DNA from: Candidatus Cybelea tumulisoli
Lineage (GTDB): Bacteria > Vulcanimicrobiota > Vulcanimicrobiia > Vulcanimicrobiales > Vulcanimicrobiaceae
DNA: 45,685 nt
Direction of reading: 5' to 3'
Assembly: GCA_003167155.1 (NCBI GenBank)
Contig: PMTY01000050.1
Coordinates: forward strand, 1,250 to 46,934
Positions 35,648 through 44,343 of this stretch are shown piece by piece. Below the pieces are notes generated by a model. The model had not been told where the DNA came from. It did not search any database and saw only the letters and a program-made list of their open reading frames with translations. Both the position numbers and the translations under genes were made by a program. How positions within the stretch are numbered: the stretch's first letter is position 1; each line of letters starts with the position of its first letter.

Positions 35648-36094
35648 CTAGTTTAGGCTGGTGGGCGTTGGGACGGGACGGCCTTCGTCGAGGTCGAGAA
35701 GGTCGAACCAAGTGACGATGTCCTTCCGACCCGGCGCGACTTGCTCTCGGAGATTTTCGAAGTATTGCGCGGAGGGCGACCCCGGCTCGGAATGCCAGTG
35801 CAGACGCTCGGCGTTGTACTTCTCGATCTCTTCGCGGCTCTTCTTGGAGAGAAACGCGGACTGCACCCAAGCGGCGATCGCATCGTCGGTCCCGAGTTCC
35901 TTGACCTTTCGCGCGAACTCCTCACCGTTTGTGCCGAGAAATTCGAAGACTGGTTTATCGTGAGGACAGTCGTAGTCGTACTCTCCAAGCTGCCCTTCGT
36001 TGTACGCTTTCGCTTTATCGATGACGCGCTTGAGCGACAGGAGCCCGACAAGCTTGTCCTTGGGGCTCCGCGGTTTTTCGATCGTCAGATTCAT
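35648..36094 (-). CDS. DUF5069 family protein
   Basis: A 148-residue soluble protein whose sequence fits DUF5069: KPRSPKDKLVGLLSLKRVID, then YDYDCPHDKPVFEFLG and AWVQSAFLSKKSREEI, with a helical C-terminus containing Trp and His. Function is unknown. It is the first gene of the reverse operon that continues through the hydrolase to the isochorismatase-like gene. Start ATG at 36094. Confidence 0.8.
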   Translation of the reverse strand: MNLTIEKPRSPKDKLVGLLSLKRVIDKAKAYNEGQLGEYDYDCPHDKPVFEFLGTNGEEFARKVKELGTDDAIAAWVQSAFLSKKSREEIEKYNAERLHWHSEPGSPSAQYFENLREQVAPGRKDIVTWFDLLDLDEGRPVPTPTSLN

Positions 36095-36173
36095 TGGTTT
36101 TCCCCCTCAAATGTGGTGTACCGCTCTAATGCGCCGGAGCGCCGCGAGGTTGCACTTGGGGGGCGGGCGGTCG

Positions 36174-36872
36174 TCAGCTTTTCTTGGAGTTCGAATCCTT
36201 CATCAGCTTCAGCTCGATCGAGTCGTTGCTATAGACGCTCCTCATTGGAATGTGCGTCCGAATGTCGCGGACGATCGCGGGAACCTTTGCAGCCGGGTCG
36301 TAGACGATGCTCTGCTTCGAGGTTGCCTTAAGACTGCGTCCACTCTGTTGATTGAGCGTCCCTGCGGCCGTAATCAGAATCAGTGGGGCCGCGTTGGCGA
36401 CCGGGCCTTTCCCCTGCAGGGCGAAATCGCAGTTCCACGTGGAAGGCTGGCCTGCGAACCCTGCTGCCCCCGCCACAATTGCCGCGCTCACGTGATAGTT
36501 GCGCTCCCAGCTCGATTTCCCGCCCGGCGACAACCCTTTGAAAAAGTTGCGCGCCAGCAGCGGAAACAGCGTGAGCTGCATCGACGATAGCGCGTAGGGA
36601 GCCTGCGAGCACTTGACGTTGCCGTTCGGGTAGACTTCGCACGTGTTCGTCGCCCTTGGGCGTACCGTGTTCCACCAGAAATCGGTTCCACTCACCATCA
36701 CGCCGCCGTCTGCGACCGGCCCGGAAATGTCGACGGTCAAGGTTCCGGTCCCCTGTCCCGCGCTCGCGGCCTTGGTATTGTAGCCAAATTGGTATACCAG
36801 GTGGCGAACCGACGCGGGAGCTTGTCCACTAAGTCCAACGAGTGCCGCTAAGAGCAACCCAATAGTTTTCAA
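36174..36872 (-). CDS. secreted protein of unknown function
   Basis: A 232-residue exported protein (signal MKTIGLLLAALVGLSGQAPA). The mature part is beta-rich: HLVYQFGYNTKAASAGQGTG, GTLTVDISGPVADGGVMVSG, and later NYHVSAAIVAGAAGFAG and GTLNQQSGRSLKATSKQSIV. Two cysteines (TCEVYPNGNVKC) could form a disulfide. I do not recognise the family. It precedes the run of surface lipoproteins on the same strand but is separated from the GloVer gene by 76 bases. Confidence 0.6.
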   Translation of the reverse strand: MKTIGLLLAALVGLSGQAPASVRHLVYQFGYNTKAASAGQGTGTLTVDISGPVADGGVMVSGTDFWWNTVRPRATNTCEVYPNGNVKCSQAPYALSSMQLTLFPLLARNFFKGLSPGGKSSWERNYHVSAAIVAGAAGFAGQPSTWNCDFALQGKGPVANAAPLILITAAGTLNQQSGRSLKATSKQSIVYDPAAKVPAIVRDIRTHIPMRSVYSNDSIELKLMKDSNSKKS

Positions 36873-36948
36873 GTTTCTGCACCTCCAATGCGAAGCTGAC
36901 TATTCGGCGGCGGAACTTGCCTCAACTGCCGCGCACCGGAATAGTGAG

Positions 36949-38298
36949 TCAAAATCCCGACAACGAGTAAGCGGTGCCGCATCCGTTAGAGCAGGATCCC
37001 GAACCACCGTTGTGCGTCGTGCCGTATAGGATGCCGTTCAAGTAAAGGAGAGTCCCCGTCGGTGTCGCGCCGTCGGTGCCGTCCTTGAAGCTGTGGAGCA
37101 TCTTTTCTTTGCCGGACGTGGTGACGCCGAAGGCCGCGCCGCAACCGGTGATACCGGCGGAAGTCGTGCACTTACTGCTCGCGCCGCCGTCTTCCGTGGT
37201 ACCGTAAAGCACGCCGTTCACGTCGGTCAAATTCCCGAACGGGCTCGCGCCGTCTTTTGGGGCGCCCTGGAAGCTGTAAATGGCTTTGAACGCGCCGGAT
37301 GTTTTCAGGCTGAAGACGGTCCCGCATCCGCCGCCATTACATCCCACAGCGCTGCCGCCCGACCCGGCCATGCCGTACAGCGTGCCGCTCACGTCGATCA
37401 AGCCCCCGGACGGGAACGCTCCGTCCGATGCGCCCGTAAAGCTGTACAGCACCTTCTCCGTCCCGGATGTGCTCAGGCTGAAGAGTGTTCCGCATCCGAC
37501 AGCGCTGCTATTGCCGCAGGATGAACCTCCACCACCTAATTGCGTCGTGCCATAAATCTTGCCGTTGCTGTAAAGCAGACTCCCCGTAAGCAATTCGCCG
37601 TCCTGGCCCCCTGTGAAGTTATGAAGCACGGTTTCTTTTCCGGATGGGGTCACGCTAAAGACGGTTCCACAGCCGCTCCCGCTGGTGCCGCAACTGCCGG
37701 TGCCGCCATAGATCGTCGTACCGTAGAACTTGCCATCGGCCTGCACGTAGATCAGTCCGCCGTAGGGGTAGATGCCGTCATATCCGCCGCTGACAACGGC
37801 GCCAAAACTATGCAGCACGGTTTCTTTACCCGCGGTTGTGACCTTGAAGAACGTGCCATAGCCGTATTGGCCGCCAACTTGCGTCGTGCCGTAGAAAACG
37901 CCACTTCTTTCGACTAGGCCGCCCTTCGCGTACTGGCCGTCCGGTTTGCCTTTGAAACTATAGATCAGACTTTCGGCACCCGACGTACTCATTGCAAAGA
38001 CGGTCCCGCAGCCGTCGCCGCTTCCGCACCCCGAGCCGCCGCCTTGCTCGGTATCGCCGTACAACGTGCCGTTTACGGCGATCAGGGCCTCGTTCGTCGG
38101 GTGCTCGGCGTCCGAGCCGCCCGCGAAGCTGTAGAGCACGTTCTCCGTCACGCCGTGCGAAGCGTACGGGCCCGACGCTGACCGCGAAAGCGCAGCCAAC
38201 CCCGTCGTCGGCGAAGATAGAACGCTATTGGCTCCGCACGCGGCCAAAATCGCGCCGCTAAGAAGCGCGGCGATGAGCGTGCTCGCTGAAGTGCGCAT
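36949..38298 (-). CDS. GloVer-repeat beta-propeller lipoprotein
   Basis: A 449-residue lipoprotein. Start ATG at 38298 (signal STLIAALLSGAILAACG; AGGAGG lies 12 bases upstream); the frame is open to 38409. The mature part consists of seven tandem units of about 50-60 residues: VLYSFxGxxDGxxPxxxL, then GxLYGTTxxGG, then GCGTVFxxxxSGxExVL. This is the GloVer repeat type; seven copies would close as a seven-bladed propeller. Most units carry a Cys pair (SCGxxxGCGT), likely disulfides. It would sit on the cell surface or in the periplasm; ligand unknown. Confidence 0.86.
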   Translation of the reverse strand: MRTSASTLIAALLSGAILAACGANSVLSSPTTGLAALSRSASGPYASHGVTENVLYSFAGGSDAEHPTNEALIAVNGTLYGDTEQGGGSGCGSGDGCGTVFAMSTSGAESLIYSFKGKPDGQYAKGGLVERSGVFYGTTQVGGQYGYGTFFKVTTAGKETVLHSFGAVVSGGYDGIYPYGGLIYVQADGKFYGTTIYGGTGSCGTSGSGCGTVFSVTPSGKETVLHNFTGGQDGELLTGSLLYSNGKIYGTTQLGGGGSSCGNSSAVGCGTLFSLSTSGTEKVLYSFTGASDGAFPSGGLIDVSGTLYGMAGSGGSAVGCNGGGCGTVFSLKTSGAFKAIYSFQGAPKDGASPFGNLTDVNGVLYGTTEDGGASSKCTTSAGITGCGAAFGVTTSGKEKMLHSFKDGTDGATPTGTLLYLNGILYGTTHNGGSGSCSNGCGTAYSLSGF

Positions 38299-38554
38299 GG
38301 GTTCTTTCAACCTCCTGTGTCTTGGAGTTGCCTGCCAAGTGAAAAACGCGGTGAGCCGCAAAGCGCCTACCTTCAGGCGATAATGCGCCTTCCTGCTTGC
38401 TTTTGTCAACCGCGATACAAGCGACGAACGTCGATCGCCATGGAATCAATATTGCCGACGACAATACGCACGAAATCGGGCTGGCGTAACGCACCCGCGG
38501 CCGCCTTCACGCTGCCCTTGGATACGCCACGTGGAGCCTAGGACGACGGCATCA

Positions 38555-38900
38555 CTACAAAGGCGGCGGAATGCATTTGCCCGACGCGACACGACAGATG
38601 ACGATCGGAGCGGGCTGCGTGAGGCCCGCAAACGGTGAGCCTTTCAGCGGCTTCAGCGCGCCCGTGCTCTCGATCGCGTACCCCGAAATGTTGTTGGATC
38701 CGACGTTTGGCACGTAGGCGAACTTCGCCGCAGGATCGACCGCGACATACTCGGGTCCGGTACCCGCAGCGAACGGCGAGCCTTTCACGGCCTTCAGCGC
38801 ACCGGTGGTTGCGTTGATCGCATAAGCGGAAACGTTACTCGAAGCATCGTCGACGACGTAGGCGTACTTTCCGTTGGGATCGACGACGAAAGCGGGCCGT
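38555..38900 (-). pseudogene. C-terminal fragment of a lactonase-type beta-propeller
   Basis: The reverse strand encodes VVDPNGKYAYVVDDASSNVS, TTGALKAVKGSPFAAGTGPE and KFAYVPNVGSNNISGYAIES, the repeats of YVTN/lactonase-type seven-bladed propellers (VDPxGKFAYVxNxxSNNVSxY). Only about two blades remain and no signal peptide or start precedes them. The homology ends where the foldback repeat begins (38887-38900), so the 5-prime part was lost at that junction. The apparent start further up (39001) lies in repeat sequence. Confidence 0.7.
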
Positions 38901-39284
38901 GTTGCTATGCGGGCTTTGCAGCATTGCGGGCGTTGCAGCGTGGATCGGCAATGCGGCTGCACTGGCGTGGCCGCATAGCCAGCCCGGCGGCATCGCGGCA
39001 TAGCCGCGGCTTCGATCGCATCGCTACTCAGAACCAGGAGGCATAGCCAGCTGGGGGGCTCGTTTTGCTATGCTGTGGCTCCTATCCCGGTACCGTTACG
39101 GTGGGAAAGGAGCCAGAGCCGCTGAAACGACGCCCCCCTCCCCGGCCGAGCTGCAAGGCGATCGAAGCCGGGGCTATGCTGCCGCGCTAGCTACGCTGCT
39201 AAGCTGGGCGCAGCCGCAATGCCGATCCACGCTGCAATGCCCGCAATGCCGCAAAGCCCGCTTAACAAACACGGCCCGCTTTCG
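38887..39284. repeat. 398-base foldback repeat (near-symmetric inverted arms)
   Basis: Two arms of about 150 bases are imperfect inverted copies. Matching pieces include CGAAAGCGGGCCGT (38887-38900) with its complement at 39271-39284, GCAGCGTGGATCGGC (38935-38949) with its complement at 39221-39235, GCGGGCTTTGC repeated in both arms, and GGCTTCGATCGC near 39007 with its complement near 39150. The centre holds a smaller hairpin: GGCTCC (39077-39082) / GGAGCC (39109-39114) and ACCGT / ACGGT. Single-stranded DNA or RNA would fold into one very long structured hairpin. No transposase is encoded. Confidence 0.72.
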
Positions 39285-39294
39285 CGAAGCCGTG
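39270..39294 (-). terminator. rho-independent-like terminator after the NHL gene, at the repeat edge
   Basis: On the reverse strand, CACGGC and GCCGTG (complements of 39289-39294 and 39270-39275) form a stem whose loop contains TTCGCGAA, followed by TTTGTTAA. It lies about 25 bases after the stop codon of the NHL gene at 39319 and at the outer end of the foldback arm. Confidence 0.5.
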
Positions 39295-39318
39295 CCGAGG
39301 GCAGAGGCGCGGGGGAGC

Positions 39319-40314
39319 TTACGGCAATAGCGGTGGGTAATAAGCCACTCCGTGAGGGTCGAAGAGCCCTTTGGTAATCTCCCTAGATGGCTTCAAGGAA
39401 TGCGGTGGAAACTCAAGGACCGTCATCTCATCTGAATATTGGCCCTCATTCGCGACGTAAAGCCAACCGTTCTTTCCAACCACGACCCCGTCCGGGTAAG
39501 AGAGCTTGTCCGTTATGGTTCGGTACGGCTTACTCTGTCCGGCTCGATACTCCTCGACATTGCTGCCTGGTACATGGTCAGTCGTCACATAGAGCGTATC
39601 GTGCGCGTCAACGGCGATGCCTACTGGCCAAGTTATGCCGTCGGTGATCGTCCTTGACGGTGACTTGCTACCTGGAGCATACACCTGGATGTTGTAAGTT
39701 TTGTATGGCTGGAGATTCGCGACGTAAAGGTTGCCCGCATGATCAATGGCAATGCCCTCGGGGAATGTCAACCCCTTCGTGATCGTCGCATGGGGTTCCG
39801 TCGATCCTTTTAAGTACTCTGCGACGTCATCGAGACCGGCGTTTGTCACCCAGAGATTACCCGACGCGTCGATTGCGCAATATGCTGGGTAGTTGATGCC
39901 TTTGGTGATCAATCGCAACGGTTTGGTTTGACCAAGAGCGTATTCCGAAACCCATCCCGTGCCGCTGTCCGGGTAGTTAGTAACGTAAAGAGTACCATCG
40001 CCATCGATGCAAGCGCCCGAAGAGTTATCGATGTCCTGGCTTATCGTAGCGATCGGCTTGGGGTTATCCGCATTCGCATCGTAAATGGTCAGTGGCGCGC
40101 TAGTCAGGCCGAGGTTAGCCACGTAGATCAGCGGGCCGGACGCTTTGTATGTCAGCATGGCGGACGGCGGCTTCACGATTCCGCTAACTTGGGAGCTTTT
40201 CGGCACGAGGTTCGGCGCGCCAATCGGCGGCTGCGATCCACCGCACCCTGCAAGCAGCGCAGCAATAAAGATGTAACCTGATGCAGATAACTCGAAGCGA
40301 GAAAGAGCTTTCAT
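39319..40314 (-). CDS. NHL-repeat beta-propeller lipoprotein
   Basis: A 331-residue lipoprotein. Start ATG at 40314, which overlaps the stop of the upstream gene (TGA 40311-40313) as ATGA; the frame is open to 40335. The signal peptide ends ALLAGCGGSQPPIGAPN. The mature part has six or so NHL-like repeats: ACIDGDGTLYVTN, CAIDASGNLWVTNAG, IAIDHAGNLYVANL, IAVDAHDTLYVTT, VVVGKNGWLYVANEG, each followed by ITKGxxxP. No enzyme motif is visible. It is translationally coupled to the glycine-rich lipoprotein and followed by a terminator and the foldback repeat. Confidence 0.82.
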   Translation of the reverse strand: MKALSRFELSASGYIFIAALLAGCGGSQPPIGAPNLVPKSSQVSGIVKPPSAMLTYKASGPLIYVANLGLTSAPLTIYDANADNPKPIATISQDIDNSSGACIDGDGTLYVTNYPDSGTGWVSEYALGQTKPLRLITKGINYPAYCAIDASGNLWVTNAGLDDVAEYLKGSTEPHATITKGLTFPEGIAIDHAGNLYVANLQPYKTYNIQVYAPGSKSPSRTITDGITWPVGIAVDAHDTLYVTTDHVPGSNVEEYRAGQSKPYRTITDKLSYPDGVVVGKNGWLYVANEGQYSDEMTVLEFPPHSLKPSREITKGLFDPHGVAYYPPLLP

Positions 40315-41282
40315 TTTTCTAACTGCGACTGCCATGAAATAATGATTTCACCATTTCCGGCGGGCGCCGCGCCTCGGCGGTTTTCCAGTACTTTCGCGCT
40401 CGGCTCGATGTAGTCTGAGCCGCCACCGCCACCGCCACCGCCAGTACCATAAGGATAGTATTCTGAGTCGTAGACGAGAGCGCCGCTACCGCCGCCGCCG
40501 CCGCCGTAGTAGCCACCGCCGGCGCCACCACCGGCGCCACCGTGTTTGCAAGACGAGTAAGATGGTGGGCAAGCCCCTCCCTCGCCGCCTCGACCAAGCT
40601 CCCCATTTTCGCCAGGAGATCCAGAGCCGTACGAACCTTCCCCTGGCTTCCCGCCGTTACCGCCGCCGCTTTGCGTGCCTCCGGCTCCTCCGGTACCGGC
40701 GGCGCCGGAGGAGCTGCCGCCATCCCAACCGCTTTGCCCGGTTCCGCCGATGCTGCCGCCGCCTTTGGCCCCTGCCCCATAGCTGTAACTGCTGTTGTTG
40801 TCGAGTGAACCTTGGCCTCCACCACCACCGGCAACCAATATGCGATCCGAGAGTCTGTGGCCGCCCTGGCGCACGTCCGACGCACCGCCGCCACCGTAGC
40901 TCTGGCGGCAGCACGGACGGCCGCCGCCGACCGCGCCGCCGTTGTAACCGCCAGCCGATTGGGAGCCCGATCCGCCGACGAAGACCGCGAGCCGCTCTCC
41001 GGCAGTCACCGGAATTTCCGCGTGGATGCGCCCACCGTGACCGCCCTCGCCGCCACCGCTAGCGCCGTCTGCCGTGACGGTGATCGTCGTCACATTTTCG
41101 GGCACGACGAAGGTCTGCGGTGCGCCGGTGAACTGAAACCTTTGTGATTGCGTCGTATGAGATCGCGCTTCGAACATAGCGCCCGATGCGCCGACCGGCG
41201 GCTGCGATGCGCCGCACGCCGCCAGCATTACCGGGGCTACGAAGCTGCATAGCGTAGCGCGGCCAAAACCTAAGTTCTTCAT
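40311..41282 (-). CDS. glycine-rich lipoprotein with ALK/LTK-type glycine-rich domain
   Basis: A 323-residue lipoprotein (signal SFVAPVMLAACGASQPP). Residues about 50-100 form a jelly-roll-like start (FQFTGAPQTFVVPENVTTI, TVTADGASGGGEGGHGGRI) as in the glycine-rich domain of ALK/LTK receptors and bacterial relatives. After it comes a long glycine-rich region with GGGG, GGAGGG and SYGSGSPGE repeats, then EIIISWQ at the end. The polyglycine stretches likely form polyglycine-II-type helices. Its first 38 codons are near-identical to those of the lipoprotein at 44344. A ligand or surface-adhesion role is inference. Confidence 0.78.
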   Translation of the reverse strand: MKNLGFGRATLCSFVAPVMLAACGASQPPVGASGAMFEARSHTTQSQRFQFTGAPQTFVVPENVTTITVTADGASGGGEGGHGGRIHAEIPVTAGERLAVFVGGSGSQSAGGYNGGAVGGGRPCCRQSYGGGGASDVRQGGHRLSDRILVAGGGGGQGSLDNNSSYSYGAGAKGGGSIGGTGQSGWDGGSSSGAAGTGGAGGTQSGGGNGGKPGEGSYGSGSPGENGELGRGGEGGACPPSYSSCKHGGAGGGAGGGYYGGGGGGSGALVYDSEYYPYGTGGGGGGGGSDYIEPSAKVLENRRGAAPAGNGEIIISWQSQLEK

Positions 41283-42075
41283 GTTGCCTTGCTCCTCAAT
41301 CCGCCAACGGATCAGCGGCTAGGGACGTTCGGCGCCAGGCCGCAGTTCCATCGCAACAGCTGCCAGGGCCAAAGTCGCCTTGGGCCACGGCTGCGCCGAT
41401 CGCAACCGGAGCCGTGCTTCGCCCTAGAGTAGTGCATGCCGAGTGAACTTCCCGGGTGCGCGACCCGAGCCGCCGAATTGCCTGTTTGGCACCGGGCGAT
41501 GTAAGATGCTCCCCGGGGCTTCGTTTCAAGGTTCTCGGAGAATACACTATTGTTTAAACGCTGCGCATTCACCGCGCGCTTTCTCTCCACAATTTCGCCA
41601 GCTTTGCAACAATTGCGCCCGCAAAATGAGCGGTGACGAATTCTCTCAGCTTGAGACTCCCGAGGATGCGCCACTCGCGCCAAGCGGTGAGGAACTGGCT
41701 GTGCAGCGTAGGCCACTCATTGGCCGCACGCTCGAATTAAAAAAGATTAGCGCTGCAAATGTGCTGTTCCAAATACAAGCGGCTGGCGCAAGGCTCGTAA
41801 CGCTATCCAATGCCGTTTGTGTGGAACAAGCAGCCCGCTGCGAACCTTCGACCCGCGCGAGGCACTCGAACCCATGGCCTCGGCAATCACGCGCACCGGC
41901 AGGCCCTGCAGCCTCGGCAGAATGTCGCGCCGGAAGTCCACGCGATCCAGCGAAGGGCGACAGCACATGTACTAAACGCGTATGGGCCAAAACCTCGGAC
42001 CGTCATTCAATGCCTCCATGAACCTGAACGCTTCGCCGCCGAGTGCGGTTCGGCGCGGCCCACCGAGCTACGTCG
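41283..42075. other. 793-base gap without an intact gene
   Basis: Open frames here on both strands (for example 41443-42021 forward) have no recognisable protein sequence. On the reverse strand at 41747-41968 there is a fragment resembling a helix-turn-helix, annotated separately. GTTGCCTTGCTCCTC at 41283-41297 is the complement of a conserved leader of the glycine-rich gene. Confidence 0.5.
41747..41968 (-). pseudogene. fragment of an HTH protein (VPHKRHW-type)
   Basis: A 73-residue frame with DILPRLQGLPVRVIAEAMGS and VRSGLLVPHKRHWIALRAL. The layout (P..x.VP...A...G.S......R.G..VPH.RHW.AL) is that of a small C-terminal helix-turn-helix that I recall attached to mobile-element or defence-associated proteins. 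Nothing upstream is coding-like, so this is probably a remnant. The identification is tentative. Confidence 0.35.
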
Positions 42076-43089
42076 CTAGCGACGTGCAAGGCTAACGACG
42101 GAACCGACCGGGTCTGTAAGGCCCTTAAGGACCTTCGTCGCAGCGCCCCCAGCGGGATATTTCCAAATCATGGCATTCCCTGTCCCTGCATTTGGCCCGG
42201 CGACTTTGTTCCCTTGAATCCAGAATTGCAGGACGTATGAAGCACCGCCCAGCGGAGTCGAGCCGATTTCCGTTCCGCGGGTTCCACTTATATTGAAGCG
42301 ATAGATTACATTCTCGTCGGTATCTCCGACAGCTATGTTTGTGCCGTACCATTGGACTCCGCCGGGATAGTTGATCGTTTGGTTCAGTGTGATGTCGGTA
42401 AAGCCGCTGCTGCCAACCTGAAGCTCCGCGAAGGCGAAGCCGTCGAACGGATTATAGTCACGTGCACCGTCAACGAATAGGTTACCAACGTTATCGTAGC
42501 CGCAGAAGAAAAAATATCCAATGTACGTATCCGTGTAATATCCGAGAAAACGCCCCGCCTTGTTGTAGATTGCGAGGTTGCCGCCGGTTCCGTTGATGCC
42601 CTCAAGGTTGGTCACCGCCAGATTTCCTGTCGTCGGGTCAACTGAGCAGCCGCTGGCGTCGTATCCTGAGTCCTTAATCTTCGCGATCGGCTTCGTACCG
42701 CCATGGCGGTATTCAAAAATATACGATGCTGTGGACCTTCCCAGGGTCGTTATGAAGACGTTACCTGTCTTATCGACGCACTCACCCTGCGGGTACGCAA
42801 GGCCCGTTAGTGTGCCGACAAGTTGGCCGCGCGGCCACGAGTACACATACACCTCATTCGCCCCCTCGTCGGAAATGTACAGTAAGTTCTTCGTCGCGGC
42901 ATCGGCCGCTATCCACGAGGCGCCGAGGCCGGGGTGCGCGTTGTTCACGGATAGTGGACTACGCGCAGAGGCACCGCCAACGGCTGGCGTCTTCGGTTGG
43001 AGTTGCAAGGCTCCGCTGCAACCTGCGAGCATGGCGAGTTTTGCTGCGATAGCGAGAGCGCGACGCAGATCCCTGGGTGTGATCGTCAT
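42076..43089 (-). CDS. NHL-like beta-propeller lipoprotein
   Basis: A 337-residue lipoprotein with signal LAIAAKLAMLAGCSGALQL. Propeller strands are clear: LLYISDEGANEVYVYSWPRG, QGECVDKTGNVFITT, GCSVDPTTGNLAVTN, GYDNVGNLFVDGAR and YPGGVQWYGTNIAVGDTD. It is similar in sequence and arrangement to the lipoprotein at 44344 and to that at 1782. Its start codon directly follows the TAA of the upstream gene (TAAATG), so the two are co-transcribed and probably translationally coupled. Confidence 0.8.
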   Translation of the reverse strand: MTITPRDLRRALAIAAKLAMLAGCSGALQLQPKTPAVGGASARSPLSVNNAHPGLGASWIAADAATKNLLYISDEGANEVYVYSWPRGQLVGTLTGLAYPQGECVDKTGNVFITTLGRSTASYIFEYRHGGTKPIAKIKDSGYDASGCSVDPTTGNLAVTNLEGINGTGGNLAIYNKAGRFLGYYTDTYIGYFFFCGYDNVGNLFVDGARDYNPFDGFAFAELQVGSSGFTDITLNQTINYPGGVQWYGTNIAVGDTDENVIYRFNISGTRGTEIGSTPLGGASYVLQFWIQGNKVAGPNAGTGNAMIWKYPAGGAATKVLKGLTDPVGSVVSLARR

Positions 43090-44151
43090 TTAATGTTTTG
43101 TCGGCGCGGACTGGATTGCGATGCCGATCGGGCCTTCGCTTGCGTCGATTCCATTCGTGTAACTGTAAACGTACGTTCCTTTTGGGTACGTGTAGACATC
43201 GACCGCCCCGTACTGGTAATCCAGGCAGTAGATTTGCTTCTGGCTCATACCCAGCGCGCACGATCCAGCCAGCCCTTTAAGTGATATGGTCGAGGATGCC
43301 GGAGCGTTGTACGGAGGGGCGTAGATATCAATCGTGTCGGCTGTCTGATCGATTAGCAGCAGGTTATCTTTCTTGTCGAGCAAGACGCCCCCAGGCAAGT
43401 CGGCGCCGATCTGCGTATCTTTCAACACCGTACCGGGCATCTTCTCGTTGTGAAATTCAATCACCTGACCACCGCTCGTCCATTTGTTCGTGTTTGACCA
43501 AAATAAGTTGTGGCGCGAGTCAACGGCAACGGCGAACCCTTCATCGACCGTTGGATCGGAGAGTTCGCCCTGCGCGGCCGGTGGGCGGTGGACGTCGTAG
43601 ATTACGACTGTAGCGGGTACTCCTATACCGTCAGTGGAGTTGGCAAGATACAGCCGCTTTCCGTCAACCGCCGGGTCAAGCTGTCCGTTATTACCGTATG
43701 GATCGTTGAAGCTGGGTCCGCTCGACCCGCACATCGATCCTCCGGTTTCCGCTGTCTTGAAAGTCGCGACCCCGCCACTGTTGAGGAACTCCTCGGCGAC
43801 ATATAGCGTCCCTGTCTGGTCAAGAGTCATCCCTGCTGCCTGTTTGACCGGGCCGACTTGGCAAATGGGTCCCTCGTTCTTTCGGTTGTTCGTGCGGAAT
43901 ACATCGATCGTCGTTGCCAGGAACTGGCTTACGTCCGTGACGCCGTCTGACGTACCCGTATAGCCTTTAAGGTTCATCCACGCTGGGCGCACCGCGGGGC
44001 TGACGCGCTTGTTGAGCAGTGGCAGGGGTCGCTTTAGGGCGCGGGCGACCGCAGTCGGCGGCGCATCAGGCGCGCTAGGTGAGGGAGAAAGACTGCAGTC
44101 TGCTAACATCGCGGCAGCTATGCAAAAAGCCAACGCGAAGCGGCTAGTCAT
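43090..44151 (-). CDS. beta-propeller-like lipoprotein
   Basis: A 353-residue lipoprotein (signal ALAFCIAAAMLADCSLSPS, lipobox Cys near residue 19). The mature part contains propeller-type strands: MTLDQTGTLYVAEEFL, AVDGKRLYLANSTDGIGVP, FAVAVDSRHNLFWSNTNKWT, GVLLDKKDNLLLIDQTADTI. Cysteine pairs (PICQVG, GSMCGS) may be disulfides. It is the first gene of a two-gene unit with 42076-43089. AAAGGAGCAAGGCAG (complement of 44165-44179) lies about 14 bases before the start and also precedes the glycine-rich gene. Confidence 0.78.
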   Translation of the reverse strand: MTSRFALAFCIAAAMLADCSLSPSPSAPDAPPTAVARALKRPLPLLNKRVSPAVRPAWMNLKGYTGTSDGVTDVSQFLATTIDVFRTNNRKNEGPICQVGPVKQAAGMTLDQTGTLYVAEEFLNSGGVATFKTAETGGSMCGSSGPSFNDPYGNNGQLDPAVDGKRLYLANSTDGIGVPATVVIYDVHRPPAAQGELSDPTVDEGFAVAVDSRHNLFWSNTNKWTSGGQVIEFHNEKMPGTVLKDTQIGADLPGGVLLDKKDNLLLIDQTADTIDIYAPPYNAPASSTISLKGLAGSCALGMSQKQIYCLDYQYGAVDVYTYPKGTYVYSYTNGIDASEGPIGIAIQSAPTKH

Positions 44152-44343
44152 CGGAACTCTTCACCTGCCTTGCTCCTTTGCGATCGACTTCAGATCAGCG
44201 GCATTCTCCGGCTGAGCGCGCCGTCCCGCTCGGATCATGTAGAGCGCGCGCCGCGACAAGCCACTTGACCGGCCTACTATTCTGGCTGCCGCGATGGAAC
44301 TGAGGCGCGCCGTAGAACGTCCTTACCCTCAAGGAGCAGGAAG

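Noticed and set aside
36960-38150. Regular DNA repeats about 170 bases apart
   Set aside because: Explained by the seven GloVer protein repeats; not a CRISPR array.
40380-41060. Short repeated GCC/CCG-rich units suggesting a CRISPR or minisatellite
   Set aside because: They are glycine codons of the glycine-rich lipoprotein; unit lengths and spacers are irregular.
41443-42021. 192-residue forward frame in the intergenic gap
   Set aside because: No family resemblance; low-complexity Pro/Arg/Ser content; the reverse strand has a short HTH-like fragment over the same bases.
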